Assembly (NCBI GenBank): GCA_963761475.1
Contig: CAVXGT010000007.1
Coordinates: 46,316 to 110,315, forward strand
Length of the DNA: 64,000 bases
Source of the DNA: Ga0077555 sp963761475
Lineage (GTDB): Bacteria > Pseudomonadota > Alphaproteobacteria > Rhizobiales > Hyphomicrobiaceae
Direction of reading: 5' to 3'
Part shown: positions 27,981 through 36,510 of the stretch, in pieces
Layout: each line of letters starts with the position of its first letter
Numbering within the stretch: position 1 is the stretch's first letter
The notes under the pieces: model-generated
What the model saw: the letters and a program-made list of their open reading frames with translations, nothing else
Told to the model about the DNA's origin: nothing
The model's database searches: none
Position numbers and translations under genes: made by a program

Positions 27981-29279
27981 TCATCCGTAGATCTTCTTGA
28001 GCTCGGCCTCGCACGCCTTGACCGCATCTTCAGCACTTTGGCCCTTGATGGCCGAAGCGAACATGTTGACGATCAAGTACTTCGAGAGAACCTCTGCAGC
28101 CTTGGCATTGGGCGGCCCTGCGCGACCCGGCGTGGCGCCGAGCTTGCCGGCGACCGCATAGGGCTTCATCACCGGATCCTTGTCCCACATCGGATGGCTT
28201 TCCCACGACTTGGTGCCGGGCGTGTCGAAGCCGAGACCAGTAGTGAACCACTGCTCGTAGTTCTCCTTGGCATGGATGAACTTCAGAAGCTCTTTCGCCG
28301 CCGCCTGGTTCTTCGAGTATTTCGGAACCACATGCGACTGGAACGTGTGGAACGCGAACTTTCCTTTCGGTCCGGCCGGCAATTCGCCATGCAGAATGTC
28401 GGCGGAAAGCTCTGTTCCCTTGTCGGTCTTGTATTTGCCCTTGTCGCGGTTCGCGAGCAGGTAGATGGATGCGCCGTTCAGCGTCGAGGAGATCGTGCCA
28501 GCGAGGAAGGCTCGGTTGTTCGAGGCGTCGTCCCAGGCAAGGCCACCTTCGTCGAAGGAATCCTTCCAGAACGCCGTCATGTATTTGACGGCCTCGATGC
28601 TCTCTTTCGAGTTGATGACGACGCTGCCCTTCTCGTCCACCTCCGCTCCCCCGAAGCTCCACAGCATGGGATAGGCGAACGTCGGAGGGTCACCGAACGA
28701 CTGGCCGAGCGCCTGGCCGAGCGGTGTACCGTTGGCCTTGAGCTTCTTGCCGATTGCCCGGTACTCGTCCCAGGTTCCGGGGAAGGTGTTGGCGCCGACT
28801 TCGGCAAACAGCGATTTACGGTAGGCATTGAGTGCCCCGATGATCGCCATCGGCATTGCGACCCACTTGCCGTCCACTTTCGAGTTGCCCTCGCAAAGCC
28901 CGTAGTACCCGCCCTGCGCTTGGCCGATCGCCTCGGCCACATCGGAGAGGTCAGCCAGGCTGTTGGCGTAGAGGTGAGGATGGTTGTTGAACAGCATGAT
29001 GATGTCGGGGCCGGCCCCCGACTGGATGCCCGCAGTGATGCGCGGCTGCAGATCGTTACCGTTGACGGTCTCGAGGTTGACCTTGATGCCCAATGCCTTC
29101 TCGGCGTCCGGCACCAGCTTTTCGCGCAACAGCTTATCGCAGGTCGGCACGAAGTCGTTCCAGCGAAGCCAATGAACAGTCGCCGTCTGCGCGATGGCGG
29201 GCGCTTGGCCCGTGGCCAGGATACCGGCGATCCCGCCCGCAGTGGTTTTGACGAACGTACGGCGTGAAATGCGACTCAT
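27981..29279 (-). CDS. sugar ABC transporter extracellular binding protein, family 1
   Basis: A 432-residue binding protein. The N-terminus is a twin-arginine signal (SRRTFVKTTAGGIAG, cleavage near AIAQ). The mature protein has the SBP_bac_1 layout: TVHWLRWNDFVPTCDKLL, AGPDIIMLFNNHPHLYANSLADL, then AFHTFQSHVVPKYSKNQAAAKELLKF. The ATG at 29279 follows GGAGGGAAAG. It is the first gene of the importer, 156 bases ahead of the MalF-type gene. The ligand could be a monosaccharide, glycerol-phosphate or polyol; the family cannot be read further by eye. Confidence 0.9.
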   Translation of the reverse strand: MSRISRRTFVKTTAGGIAGILATGQAPAIAQTATVHWLRWNDFVPTCDKLLREKLVPDAEKALGIKVNLETVNGNDLQPRITAGIQSGAGPDIIMLFNNHPHLYANSLADLSDVAEAIGQAQGGYYGLCEGNSKVDGKWVAMPMAIIGALNAYRKSLFAEVGANTFPGTWDEYRAIGKKLKANGTPLGQALGQSFGDPPTFAYPMLWSFGGAEVDEKGSVVINSKESIEAVKYMTAFWKDSFDEGGLAWDDASNNRAFLAGTISSTLNGASIYLLANRDKGKYKTDKGTELSADILHGELPAGPKGKFAFHTFQSHVVPKYSKNQAAAKELLKFIHAKENYEQWFTTGLGFDTPGTKSWESHPMWDKDPVMKPYAVAGKLGATPGRAGPPNAKAAEVLSKYLIVNMFASAIKGQSAEDAVKACEAELKKIYG

Positions 29280-29667
29280 CACTTTCCCTCCAATCCGCGA
29301 GATCCGACTGCCAAAACGAGCATGGATAAAATAACGGTAGGGCCAAAAAAAACACAAGTCAGCAGCAAAGTGATCGTGTCTATGCGACGTTTATATGAAC
29401 GCTGACATTTTTTCTGTTTTCGGACGCAAAGCCTTTTTGACTGGTTACGGCGTTAATACTTGCAGCCCCGTCCGAAATAGCAAGCGCGTTTGCTGTCGCC
29501 CCAGTCCCACCAGTTGATACGCTGTTCAATGGAACGCGGAACTTGAAGGCCTAACGTTGCAGTCTGAACCAAGCGATACAGCGTTTGGGGCGCTCTCCAC
29601 CCCGCTTGCGGTTTCATCGGCGGGCGCGGCGCCGAGCTAGCGCCGTGCCCGCCACCAGTCTCGGCCC
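29280..29667. other. gene-free regulatory stretch upstream of the sugar binding-protein gene
   Basis: Nearly 390 bases. The 120 bases before the binding-protein start are AT-rich, with A8 at 29345-29352 and several T-runs, and are likely the promoter. The far end carries the hairpin at 29619-29653. A 54-codon minus frame at 29453-29617 has no recognisable content. Confidence 0.5.
29619..29653 (-). terminator. long hairpin 15 bases after the SDR stop
   Basis: GGCGGGCGCGGCGC (29619-29632) pairs with GCGCCGTGCCCGCC (29640-29653) as a 14-position stem around a 7-base loop, with a single G/T position. Downstream on the minus strand there is no T-run, so termination may need Rho; it could also protect the 3' end. 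Confidence 0.5.
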
Positions 29668-30438
29668 TCACACCGTGCGGAATCCGCCGTCCGCCATGAT
29701 GATATGGCCGGTGACATAGGCGGAAAGGTCGGATGCGAGGAACACGGCAGGGCCCGCGATGTCCTCTGGTGTCCCGATGCGGTTGAGCGGCGTATGCCGC
29801 ATGCAGGCCGCAACCATGTCGGGATTGTTGGCGCGGGCGTCGGCGTTGATGCGCGTCCCGATCATGCCCGGGCCGATGGCATTGACCCGTATCCCTTCCT
29901 TGCCGAGCTCGGCCGCCAACGAGCGCGTGAAACCGAGCACGCCATGCTTCGAGGTCGTATAGGCAGCCGAGTTCGGCCACCCGTTCACGTGCACGAAGGA
30001 TTGAATCGAGCCGATGTTGACGATCCGGCCCTTGGTCGCGCGAATCTGGTCGATGAAGGCGTGCGTGACATTGAACATACCGTCGAGATTGATCGACAGA
30101 ATATCATCCCAGTCCTTGGCGACGGCCGCCTTGTCGCCAACGAACGGTGTGCGTCGGTTGATGCCGGCATTGTTGACGAGAATGGAGATGTTGCCTGCCT
30201 TGGCGACGTCGCCAGCAACCGCCTTGCAGGCCTCGCGGTCGGTGACGTCGAGCTTGAACGCTGACGCAGCGCCACCGGCCGCAGTGATGAGGCCTACGGT
30301 CTCGTTGGCACCCTCCATGTTGGCATCGAGTACGATGACGCGCGCGCCCTCGCGGGCGTAGGCCTGCGATATGCCTTGACCAATGCCCGACCCGCCACCG
30401 GTGATGGCGGCCACGTGCCCTGCCAGAAGTCCTGCCAT
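29668..30438 (-). CDS. SDR-family oxidoreductase
   Basis: A 256-residue classical short-chain dehydrogenase. Cofactor motif TGGGSGIGQGI, NNAGIN, active-site Ser in NIGSIQS, catalytic YTTSKHG (YxxxK) and IGPGMIGT after it. The C-terminus (YVTGHIIMADGGFRTV) is typical of sugar or polyol dehydrogenases such as 2-keto-3-deoxy-gluconate types. It sits upstream of the sugar ABC importer on the same strand, so the imported sugar or sugar acid may be its substrate. The ATG at 30438 follows GGAGGACACTTC. Confidence 0.92.
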   Translation of the reverse strand: MAGLLAGHVAAITGGGSGIGQGISQAYAREGARVIVLDANMEGANETVGLITAAGGAASAFKLDVTDREACKAVAGDVAKAGNISILVNNAGINRRTPFVGDKAAVAKDWDDILSINLDGMFNVTHAFIDQIRATKGRIVNIGSIQSFVHVNGWPNSAAYTTSKHGVLGFTRSLAAELGKEGIRVNAIGPGMIGTRINADARANNPDMVAACMRHTPLNRIGTPEDIAGPAVFLASDLSAYVTGHIIMADGGFRTV

Positions 30439-30795
30439 GAAGTGTCCTCCAGATGATGTTGCCCGTGATGTAGGCGCTGCCGTGTTGATGGTGGTCCGCC
30501 ACGCGAGGTGGCGTCGCCGGTGCCGTCGACGCGAGCGACGCCCGCATGGGCGCATGCGCGATGCGAGCTTCCACGACCGTAATCTCAATGGCAACTGTCG
30601 TCCTGCCGATGGGGGAGGGGGGGCACTGTCGGCGGCCCGGCATCGAATGAATGCTGCTGCAATTCAAGCGGCCAGCCATGAATGCCGGACCTGAACGCTA
30701 CGCGCGCAAGCCACGCAAGGCCCACCGCGAAAGCGCACGTTCGCCGCCAGCACGGAGCCGGCGGGCACAGACGAAAGTCGCGCGAATAATAGCGA
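30439..30795. other. gene-free stretch between the SDR and tRNA-Arg
   Basis: About 357 bases. It contains G-rich runs around 30610-30628 and no frame with a recognisable product. I see no integrase, att-like repeat of the tRNA 3' end or other mobile feature. Confidence 0.5.
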
Positions 30796-30872
30796 TGGCG
30801 CACCCGATAGGATTCGAACCTATGACCTTCGCCTTCGGAGGGCGACACTCTATCCAGCTGAGCTACGGGTGC
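30796..30872 (-). tRNA. tRNA-Arg (anticodon CCG)
   Basis: A complete 77-base cloverleaf on the minus strand including an encoded CCA end. The 5' acceptor GCACCCG pairs with CGGGTGC, the D-loop is GCTCAGCTGGATAGAGTG, the anticodon arm TCGCC-CTCCGAA-GGCGA gives CCG for codon CGG, and the T-arm has GGTTCGAATCC. All stems pair without mismatches. Confidence 0.97.
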
Positions 30873-31373
30873 ATGCTCCCCCTAGCCAATAGCCGATTGG
30901 CGCCCCTGCCGCAATGACTTGACGTCGATCCCTGTGCGATGGCCTGGCCAGACTGCGGGCAAGCCCGGGAAAACCAATTCAACGGCAGAGCTTGTGGTGG
31001 CTGGGCACTGCCCCGCTTGCAGGCTGTTCTGGCGCCGCGGATACCTGCCCGCAACGCGCGGACGCCTGAATCCGGGAAATAATCCGAAAAGTGGTGCCTG
31101 TACCCCCTAGGTTCATGTTAAATGAGCCAACCTGCCGCATCGCCCGTCCCACGGGTGGTCACCTGCAGCTTAGGAATCGTCGCGACGGCGCCTTGAGGCG
31201 AAGCGCAGTTCTTGCGCTCGCGCTTTGGTTACGTCGCCGGTAGCCTGCGCAGGCCGGGTGGCGAGTGTTGGAGTAGCGGCCCACCAGCCTCTGCTGCCGA
31301 CGGCGGGCCACATGGGCAAGTGGTCAAGTGATGGTGGCGACGCGGCGGCGGCGCCGGAGGAGACGAAGCAACC
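30873..31373. other. gene-free stretch upstream of the Alph_Pro_TM gene
   Basis: Five hundred bases. Short plus-strand frames (for example 30919-31110) have no family resemblance. It probably carries promoters for the tRNA (minus) and the membrane protein (plus). Confidence 0.5.
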
Positions 31374-32303
31374 ATGGCAGAGCGAGCGGAGGCAGGGTGG
31401 CGCGCAATTTGGGGCGCCAAACTCTTCCTGGCCGTTGCGCTTATGGGCCTAGCCGCGGCGTTCTCGCCGACTGATGCCCAGGCACCGCAGCGTCCAATCC
31501 CCGTTCCAGTTCCCAAGCGTATCGTCCCCACGCCCAAGCCCGAAGGCAAGGACGAAGCGGGAAAGCAGGCGGCAACTCTGGGTCCAGAGTCCGTCCAAGC
31601 CGACGTTTCAACCCGTAACGTCCTCGTCACATCGAATTTTTCAGGTACCGAGATCGTCGTTTTCGGCGCCGTCCACAATTCCCGTCAGCCGAGTGCCGAG
31701 GCCGGCCTCTACGATGTCGTGATCGTCGTTGTCGGCACGCAGACCAAGATGGTCGCGCGCAAGAAATCCCGCGTCGCGGGAATGTGGCTGAATACCGATG
31801 CCCTCGCTTTCGATTCCGTCCCGAGCTATTACGCCATCGCCGCCACGCGCCCGCTCGACGAGGTGGCCTCCGCCGAGGTCCTGAAGGCCTCCGGCATCGG
31901 CTTCGACTATGTGCCGATGGAGCTGTCGAAAGGCACCGAGAAGCGTACGGCAGGCGAGGTCGACGCCTTCCGCAAGGCGATCGTGCGCCTGAAGATCAAG
32001 GATCGCCTCTACGCCACCAGCGACTTTGCCGTGACGTTCATCGGTCCGAGCCTGTTTCGCGCGTCGATCGAGCTGCCCGCGAACGTGGTTGTGGGCCCCT
32101 TTGAGACACGCGTTTTCCTCTTCCGCAACGGCGAAATGCTGAGCAAGTACACGGCCCGCCTGGACCTCGCCAGGCGAGGCCTGGAGGAGACCCTGCACGG
32201 CCTGGCCTTCAAACGCCCGGTCATCTATGGCTTCATCATGATCGGCCTCGCCACGGGATCGGGCCTTCTGGCAGCAGCCTTGTTCCGCGGCATGGGGCGG
32301 TGA
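31374..32303 (+). CDS. TIGR02186/Alph_Pro_TM family membrane-anchored protein
   Basis: A 309-residue protein of a family found in Alphaproteobacteria. It has an N-terminal signal or anchor (LFLAVALMGLAAAFS), a proline-rich linker, then a beta-rich periplasmic domain (VLVTSNFSGTEIVVFGAVH, VVVGTQTKMVARKKSRVAGMW) and a C-terminal membrane span (IYGFIMIGLATGSGLLAAAL). Relatives often sit beside TauE/SafE sulfite exporters; none is present here. Function unknown. A GGAGGAG lies about 12 bases before the ATG. Confidence 0.88.
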   Translation: MAERAEAGWRAIWGAKLFLAVALMGLAAAFSPTDAQAPQRPIPVPVPKRIVPTPKPEGKDEAGKQAATLGPESVQADVSTRNVLVTSNFSGTEIVVFGAVHNSRQPSAEAGLYDVVIVVVGTQTKMVARKKSRVAGMWLNTDALAFDSVPSYYAIAATRPLDEVASAEVLKASGIGFDYVPMELSKGTEKRTAGEVDAFRKAIVRLKIKDRLYATSDFAVTFIGPSLFRASIELPANVVVGPFETRVFLFRNGEMLSKYTARLDLARRGLEETLHGLAFKRPVIYGFIMIGLATGSGLLAAALFRGMGR

Positions 32304-32327
32304 GACGCTATCGTTCCCTCGTATCCC

Positions 32328-33236
32328 TCAAAGCGACATCGCTTCCGCCTCTGCCAGCACCCACGTGCTGAACGCACGCACCTTGGCGCGCCCCGCGTGC
32401 GCTTCCGGGCACACCAGATGGAATGCCCGGTCGGTCTTGAGTTCGAGGTCGAAAGGCGCCACCAGTCGGCCGCTCTTGAGGTCGTCATGCACCAGCGCCT
32501 TATGGGCAAACAGCACGCCGGCGCCTTCGATTGCCGCCTCCATGGCATGGTCCGAGCTCGAGAAGCGCAGCCCGCGCTGCAGGTTGACCCCATCCACGCG
32601 CGCAGCCGTGAGCCAATCGGACCAGCCGGGCAGTCCGGTGAGGTTGCCGAGCATGTCGTCGTGAATGAGCACCGCTCTGGCGAGGTCAGCGGGCTTCGAT
32701 ATCGCGTGCTCGTCCCGCAAGCGTGGGCTCATCACCGGCAGTAGCGTGATGCCGAGCAGTCGTTGCGTCCAGAGCCCGCGGGCAATGGTGCGGCTGTTGC
32801 GGATGGCAAGGTCGACGTTGTCGGTGGTGAAGTTAGCCATCGCCTGCGTGCTCGAGATCCGGGCGTCGATCTCCGGATTGGCCATCAAGAACCGGTAGAG
32901 ACGCGGCACCAGCCATTTCGCCGTGAGCCCCGGCGGCGCGCTGATCACCAGAATGTTGTCGTCGCCGGCCCGATTGAGAAGCTCCACGCTTTGCCGGATT
33001 TGCAGGAACGCGGCATGCAGGCCCGGATAGAGCGCCTGGCCCGCCACTGTCAGCGCAATCGACCGAGCCTTGCGCTCGAACAGGCGCTGACCCAGGAAGT
33101 CCTCCAACCCCTTGATCTGATGGCTGAGCGCAGCCGGCGTCACCGACAACTCATCGGCAGCCAGCGTGAAGCTGAGGTGTCGCGCCGTCGCCTCGAAGGC
33201 GCGAAGCGCGTTTAACGGGGGCAGGGGGCGGGCCAT
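32328..33236 (-). CDS. LysR-family regulator, GcvA-like
   Basis: A 302-residue regulator. The start MARPLPPLNALRAFEATARHL is the standard GcvA-group N-terminus, and the helix-turn-helix follows (SFTLAADELSVTPAALSHQI). The effector domain has ISAPPGLTAKWLVPRL. The ATG at 33236 is chosen over an in-frame 33272 that would add twelve residues absent from relatives. It is divergent from two small tandem genes, with 126 bases between, and may regulate them; this is inference from layout only. Confidence 0.9.
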   Translation of the reverse strand: MARPLPPLNALRAFEATARHLSFTLAADELSVTPAALSHQIKGLEDFLGQRLFERKARSIALTVAGQALYPGLHAAFLQIRQSVELLNRAGDDNILVISAPPGLTAKWLVPRLYRFLMANPEIDARISSTQAMANFTTDNVDLAIRNSRTIARGLWTQRLLGITLLPVMSPRLRDEHAISKPADLARAVLIHDDMLGNLTGLPGWSDWLTAARVDGVNLQRGLRFSSSDHAMEAAIEGAGVLFAHKALVHDDLKSGRLVAPFDLELKTDRAFHLVCPEAHAGRAKVRAFSTWVLAEAEAMSL

Positions 33237-33362
33237 GTATGATTTAGTTTTCCTAATGCCATGTTGAAGCAAAGATCGTTTGTCGTTTGGGTTTTTGCAA
33301 CATATTTCTCAACCATCGAAGGGCGCTGAACCAAGACGCCCTCAAGCACCAGGAGATGAGCG

Positions 33363-33557
33363 ATGAGCCGCACGATCAACACAATGACCATTGATCCCGT
33401 CACGCCGGAGCAGATCGAAGCCGGCATGGCGCGCGGTCGCAAGGAGCGGGCAGAGATGTTCCGCGCGCTGGTGGCGGCGTTGCTGCCGGCAGCCTGGAGC
33501 GGTGCACCGCAATATACAACTCGGACCGCGCCGACGTCGCTGCCGTGCGTCAACTAA
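33363..33557 (+). CDS. small protein, paralogue A
   Basis: A 64-residue protein with no family I can name. The core TPEQIEAGMARGRKERAEMF, followed by RALVAALL, predicts an amphipathic helix rich in Arg and Ala, and it aligns with the next gene's core at about 15 of 28 positions. The tail is low-complexity. The sequence AGGAGATGAGCG just ahead is a plausible ribosome site. Short size, paralogy with its neighbour and a divergent LysR gene support a real gene. Confidence 0.65.
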   Translation: MSRTINTMTIDPVTPEQIEAGMARGRKERAEMFRALVAALLPAAWSGAPQYTTRTAPTSLPCVN

Positions 33558-33643
33558 CCCGCGCAAGCGGGGTTGGAGTGAGAGCGGCAAAGCCGCCAGC
33601 CACACTCGGATTTGAGCTGATCAAGAGCCAAGGAGCTGACCCC

Positions 33644-33850
33644 ATGCATCCCAACACGCAAGGCCATCGATTGGCCGCACCCCATCCGACACCGGAAATC
33701 ATCGCTGCCGCTCTGCAAAAGGCGCGAATGGAGCGCTCGAAGGCGTTCCGCGCCCTCCTGAAGAGTCTGCTTGGCCGCGGTGCAAAGGCGATCTCTGGCC
33801 ATGCCGCCATCGCACGCCTGCCGCAAGGCGCCTGCGCCTCGTGCCCGTGA
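33644..33850 (+). CDS. small protein, paralogue B
   Basis: A 68-residue protein. The core TPEIIAAALQKARMERSKAF, followed by RALLKSLL, matches the preceding small gene. The start at 33644 follows a textbook AAGGAGCTGACCCC; the upstream in-frame start at 33545 is not supported. The C-terminus ends CASCP, whereas paralogue A ends PCVN. A strong terminator-like hairpin lies 100 bases downstream. Function unknown; a small helical regulator or membrane-peripheral protein is possible. Confidence 0.65.
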   Translation: MHPNTQGHRLAAPHPTPEIIAAALQKARMERSKAFRALLKSLLGRGAKAISGHAAIARLPQGACASCP

Positions 33851-33948
33851 GGCAGCGGCCCAAGCGCACAAAAAAGTCCGCGCCCCTCGGCGGCGGGTGA
33901 TGCAGGGCCCCCGACTTGCAACGTTTGAGACTTGCGAGCCCGTCGCCA

Positions 33949-33979
33949 AAGAGGCCGGCCTTCCTGAGGCCGGCCTCTT
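33949..33979 (+). terminator. bidirectional terminator-like hairpin
   Basis: AAGAGGCCGGCC (33949-33960) pairs perfectly over 12 bases with GGCCGGCCTCTT (33968-33979) around a 7-base loop. It stands between the small plus-strand genes and the end of the minus-strand acyl-CoA dehydrogenase, so it can serve both. Confidence 0.8.
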
Positions 33980-34033
33980 GTCGTGATGGTGATGTCGATC
34001 GTGTGGGCCGTTGCTGCCCGGGCAGCGCAAGCG

Positions 34034-35170
34034 TCAGGCAGCCGTCGCACTGATCCGCTTGAGATACCACTCGCCGTCGCCAAACAGCGTCTCGCACATG
34101 GTGAGCCGCTTGTAGTAATGGCCAACTACCAATTCGTCCGTCATGCCCATGCCGCCATGCAGTTGAATGCCTTGGGCACCGACGAAACGGGCAGATTGCG
34201 CCGTTTTGACCTTCGCCATGGCGATCATCCGGCTGGCATCCTTCGCATTATCGTCGAGGGCTTGCAGCGCGGCATGCACGATCGCGCGCGCCTCCTCCGT
34301 CGAAACGCTCATGTCGACGAGGCGATGCTGCAGCACCTGGAACTTCGAGAGCGGCTGGCCGAACTGCTGGCGCGTCTTGAGGTACTCGACCGTGATGTCT
34401 GTCACCGCCGCCATCGCCCCGACGGCCTCCGCGCAGGTGGCGATCACGCCGCGGTCGATGACCTTGTTGATAGCCTCGGTTTGGTCCTTGTCGCCATCGC
34501 CAAGGCGCGCCTCGGCGCCGACCTTCACACCCTCCAGCCGAATGGCCGCCCCAGGCCGTCCGTCGAGAGCTGGCGCCGGCAACAATGTCACGCCGGCAGC
34601 CGAACGTGGCACCAGGAACAGACCGATTGGTCCGTTGTCCGACCCAATCCGCGCCGACACCACCAACTGATCGGCCGCATGCGCATGCAACGCAAAGCCT
34701 TTCTCACCGCTGATTGTGAAGCCACCGCCATCCTTAGCAGCCACCGTCTTCACGTAGTCGCGGGCATACCCCCCACCGGGCTCCGAGTGCGCCCAGGCCA
34801 ACATCAACTCGCCAGCGGCAATCTTGGCGAGTTCCGATTTTTGCGCCGCGTTGCCGGCCAGCTCGATCGCGCCGGCGCCAAGCACCGCCGTGCCGAGGAA
34901 CGGCTCCAGCAGGATGAACCGGCCGACGCCTGCCATGACGATGCCAAGCTCCGTCATGCCGGCGCCGAGCCCGCCTGCGTCCTCAGGGATCGCCACTCCA
35001 AGCCAGCCCATCTCGGCATACTGCTGCCATTCGGCCCTGCCAAAGCCCTCGCCGCCCGGCGAGCGCGCCAGTTTCTTCCAGTGCTCGAAGGGGTATTTGT
35101 CGGTCAGCAGCTCTTGCAGGCTGTCATGGAGCTGCGTGCGTTCTTCACTCGAAAGGCTGGCCATTGGCAT
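34034..35170 (-). CDS. acyl-CoA dehydrogenase (small-subunit-like)
   Basis: A 378-residue flavoprotein. Features: N-terminal helical domain, AWAHSEPGGGYARDYV in the flavin region, and C-terminal VGAQGIQLHGGMGMTDELVVGHYYKRL, the usual FAD/active-site helix region. Adjacent acyl-CoA dehydrogenase genes of this type often encode heterotetramers, so it may pair with the two larger genes upstream in the same operon. The pathway could be degradation of aromatic, dicarboxylic or branched acids. Met1 or Met3 could be the start. Confidence 0.88.
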   Translation of the reverse strand: MPMASLSSEERTQLHDSLQELLTDKYPFEHWKKLARSPGGEGFGRAEWQQYAEMGWLGVAIPEDAGGLGAGMTELGIVMAGVGRFILLEPFLGTAVLGAGAIELAGNAAQKSELAKIAAGELMLAWAHSEPGGGYARDYVKTVAAKDGGGFTISGEKGFALHAHAADQLVVSARIGSDNGPIGLFLVPRSAAGVTLLPAPALDGRPGAAIRLEGVKVGAEARLGDGDKDQTEAINKVIDRGVIATCAEAVGAMAAVTDITVEYLKTRQQFGQPLSKFQVLQHRLVDMSVSTEEARAIVHAALQALDDNAKDASRMIAMAKVKTAQSARFVGAQGIQLHGGMGMTDELVVGHYYKRLTMCETLFGDGEWYLKRISATAA

Positions 35171-35254
35171 TCGGTCTCGTGTTGCGGGGTTGGAAGGAAT
35201 TTGGGCCGCGCTGGCTTGGCTGCGATGCCGCCCGAAAGGTGCACCGCGGTCTCC

Positions 35255-36463
35255 TCAGAGCCCCAGTGCACCCTTGGCGATGATGTTTTTCTGCACTTCG
35301 CTCGAGCCGCCGTAGATGGTGGCAGCGCGCCGAAGCAGATGCTCGTAGATCACCTCGGCAGAGGCATCCGGCCCGATCACCTCGCCATTGAAGCCGGGAT
35401 CGAGGGCCTCGCGCTGGAACACCATGCCGTGGCGGCCCAGAACGTCGAGCCCGGCCTGGAGAATGGCCTGCTGCAGCTCCGTGCCTCTGAGCTTGAGCGC
35501 GGCCGCTCCCATGAGCGAAGGTGAGCCGTTCTGCCGGGCAGCCGCCAGTTGGTCGGCCAGCAATGCTTTCACGGTTGCAAGTCCGACCTCGAGCTCAGCA
35601 AGACGCCGCTTCGTCGCGGGATCATTCGTCAGGGCCTCGCCGGCCTCGCGCGTCTCGGCGACGAGGCTCCTGATCTGGTCGATATTGGCTTCGATCTTGG
35701 CAACGTCCACGGTGCCGACGCGCTCGTTGGCGAGCAAGAACTTGGCGTAGGTCCAGCCCTTGTTCTCCTCGCCGATGCGGTTGGCGATCGGCACGCGCAC
35801 GTTGTCGAAGAACACCTCGTTCAGGTGATGGCCGAGGTTGATGCCGATGATCGGACGCACGGTGATGCCGGGCGTCTTCATGTCGATCAGGAGGAAGGAG
35901 ATGCCCTCCTGCTTCTTGGCGTTCTGGTCCGTGCGCACGAGCGCGAAAATCCAATCCGCCCAGTGCGCCAGCGATGTCCAGATCTTTTGGCCGTTGACGA
36001 CATAGTGGTCGCCGTCCTTGTCGGCTCGCGTTTTTAGCGATGCCAGATCCGACCCTGAACCAGGCTCCGAATAGCCCTGGCACCACCAGACATCGTTGCG
36101 CATGATGCCCGGCAAGTGCTGGCGCTTTTGTGACTCGTTGCCGAATGTGTAGATGACTGGGCCGGCCATGGTCGGCCCGAACGACAGGGGCGGTGGCGCC
36201 CCGGCACGGCCAAGCTCCTCCTGGAAGACCAGGAACTGCTCGGGCTCCCAACCGAGCCCGCCATGTTCCTTCGGCCACTTGCCCGTAAGCCATCCCCTGG
36301 CCCCGAGCCGTTTCAGCCATTCGTCGTACTCGGGCTTCTCCACGAGCTGGCCGCGGGCCTGCTTCTGGCGAACGGTCTCCGGAAGCTCGCGTTGGCAGAA
36401 CTCCCTCACCTCCATCCTGAACTGATCAAGAGAGGCGTCGCGCTCGGCACGTCGAATGAACAT
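35255..36463 (-). CDS. acyl-CoA dehydrogenase, tandem paralogue 2
   Basis: A 402-residue protein. The start MFIRRAERDASLDQF matches the paralogue upstream. Features are QGYSEPGSGSDLASLKTRA, GDHYVVNGQKIWTSLAHWAD, LNEVFFDNVRVP and C-terminal YGGSSEVQKNIIAKGALGL. It is near-identical to the next gene upstream across the central domain. The second gene in a three-gene operon, 47 bases after its paralogue. Confidence 0.9.
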   Translation of the reverse strand: MFIRRAERDASLDQFRMEVREFCQRELPETVRQKQARGQLVEKPEYDEWLKRLGARGWLTGKWPKEHGGLGWEPEQFLVFQEELGRAGAPPPLSFGPTMAGPVIYTFGNESQKRQHLPGIMRNDVWWCQGYSEPGSGSDLASLKTRADKDGDHYVVNGQKIWTSLAHWADWIFALVRTDQNAKKQEGISFLLIDMKTPGITVRPIIGINLGHHLNEVFFDNVRVPIANRIGEENKGWTYAKFLLANERVGTVDVAKIEANIDQIRSLVAETREAGEALTNDPATKRRLAELEVGLATVKALLADQLAAARQNGSPSLMGAAALKLRGTELQQAILQAGLDVLGRHGMVFQREALDPGFNGEVIGPDASAEVIYEHLLRRAATIYGGSSEVQKNIIAKGALGL

Positions 36464-36510
36464 GAATTTATGCCCCGATCTGGTCTTGCAGCGATTTCGG
36501 CGGGCCCCGC

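Noticed and set aside
27780..29267. 495-codon plus-strand frame opposite the sugar binding-protein gene
   Set aside because: An antisense shadow; the minus-strand frame has a Tat signal and full family similarity.
29453..29617. 54-codon minus-strand frame ending in an aromatic-rich, Cys-containing tail
   Set aside because: No ribosome site, no known family, and it lies in the promoter region of the sugar binding-protein gene; it overlaps the hairpin side of the SDR end.
30600..30630. G-rich run as a possible G-quadruplex regulator
   Set aside because: Not placed at any promoter or start, and one isolated run is not enough.
30439..31373. tRNA-Arg as an integration site of a genomic island
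   Set aside because: No integrase, no repeat of the tRNA 3' end seen elsewhere in the window, and flanking genes look chromosomal.
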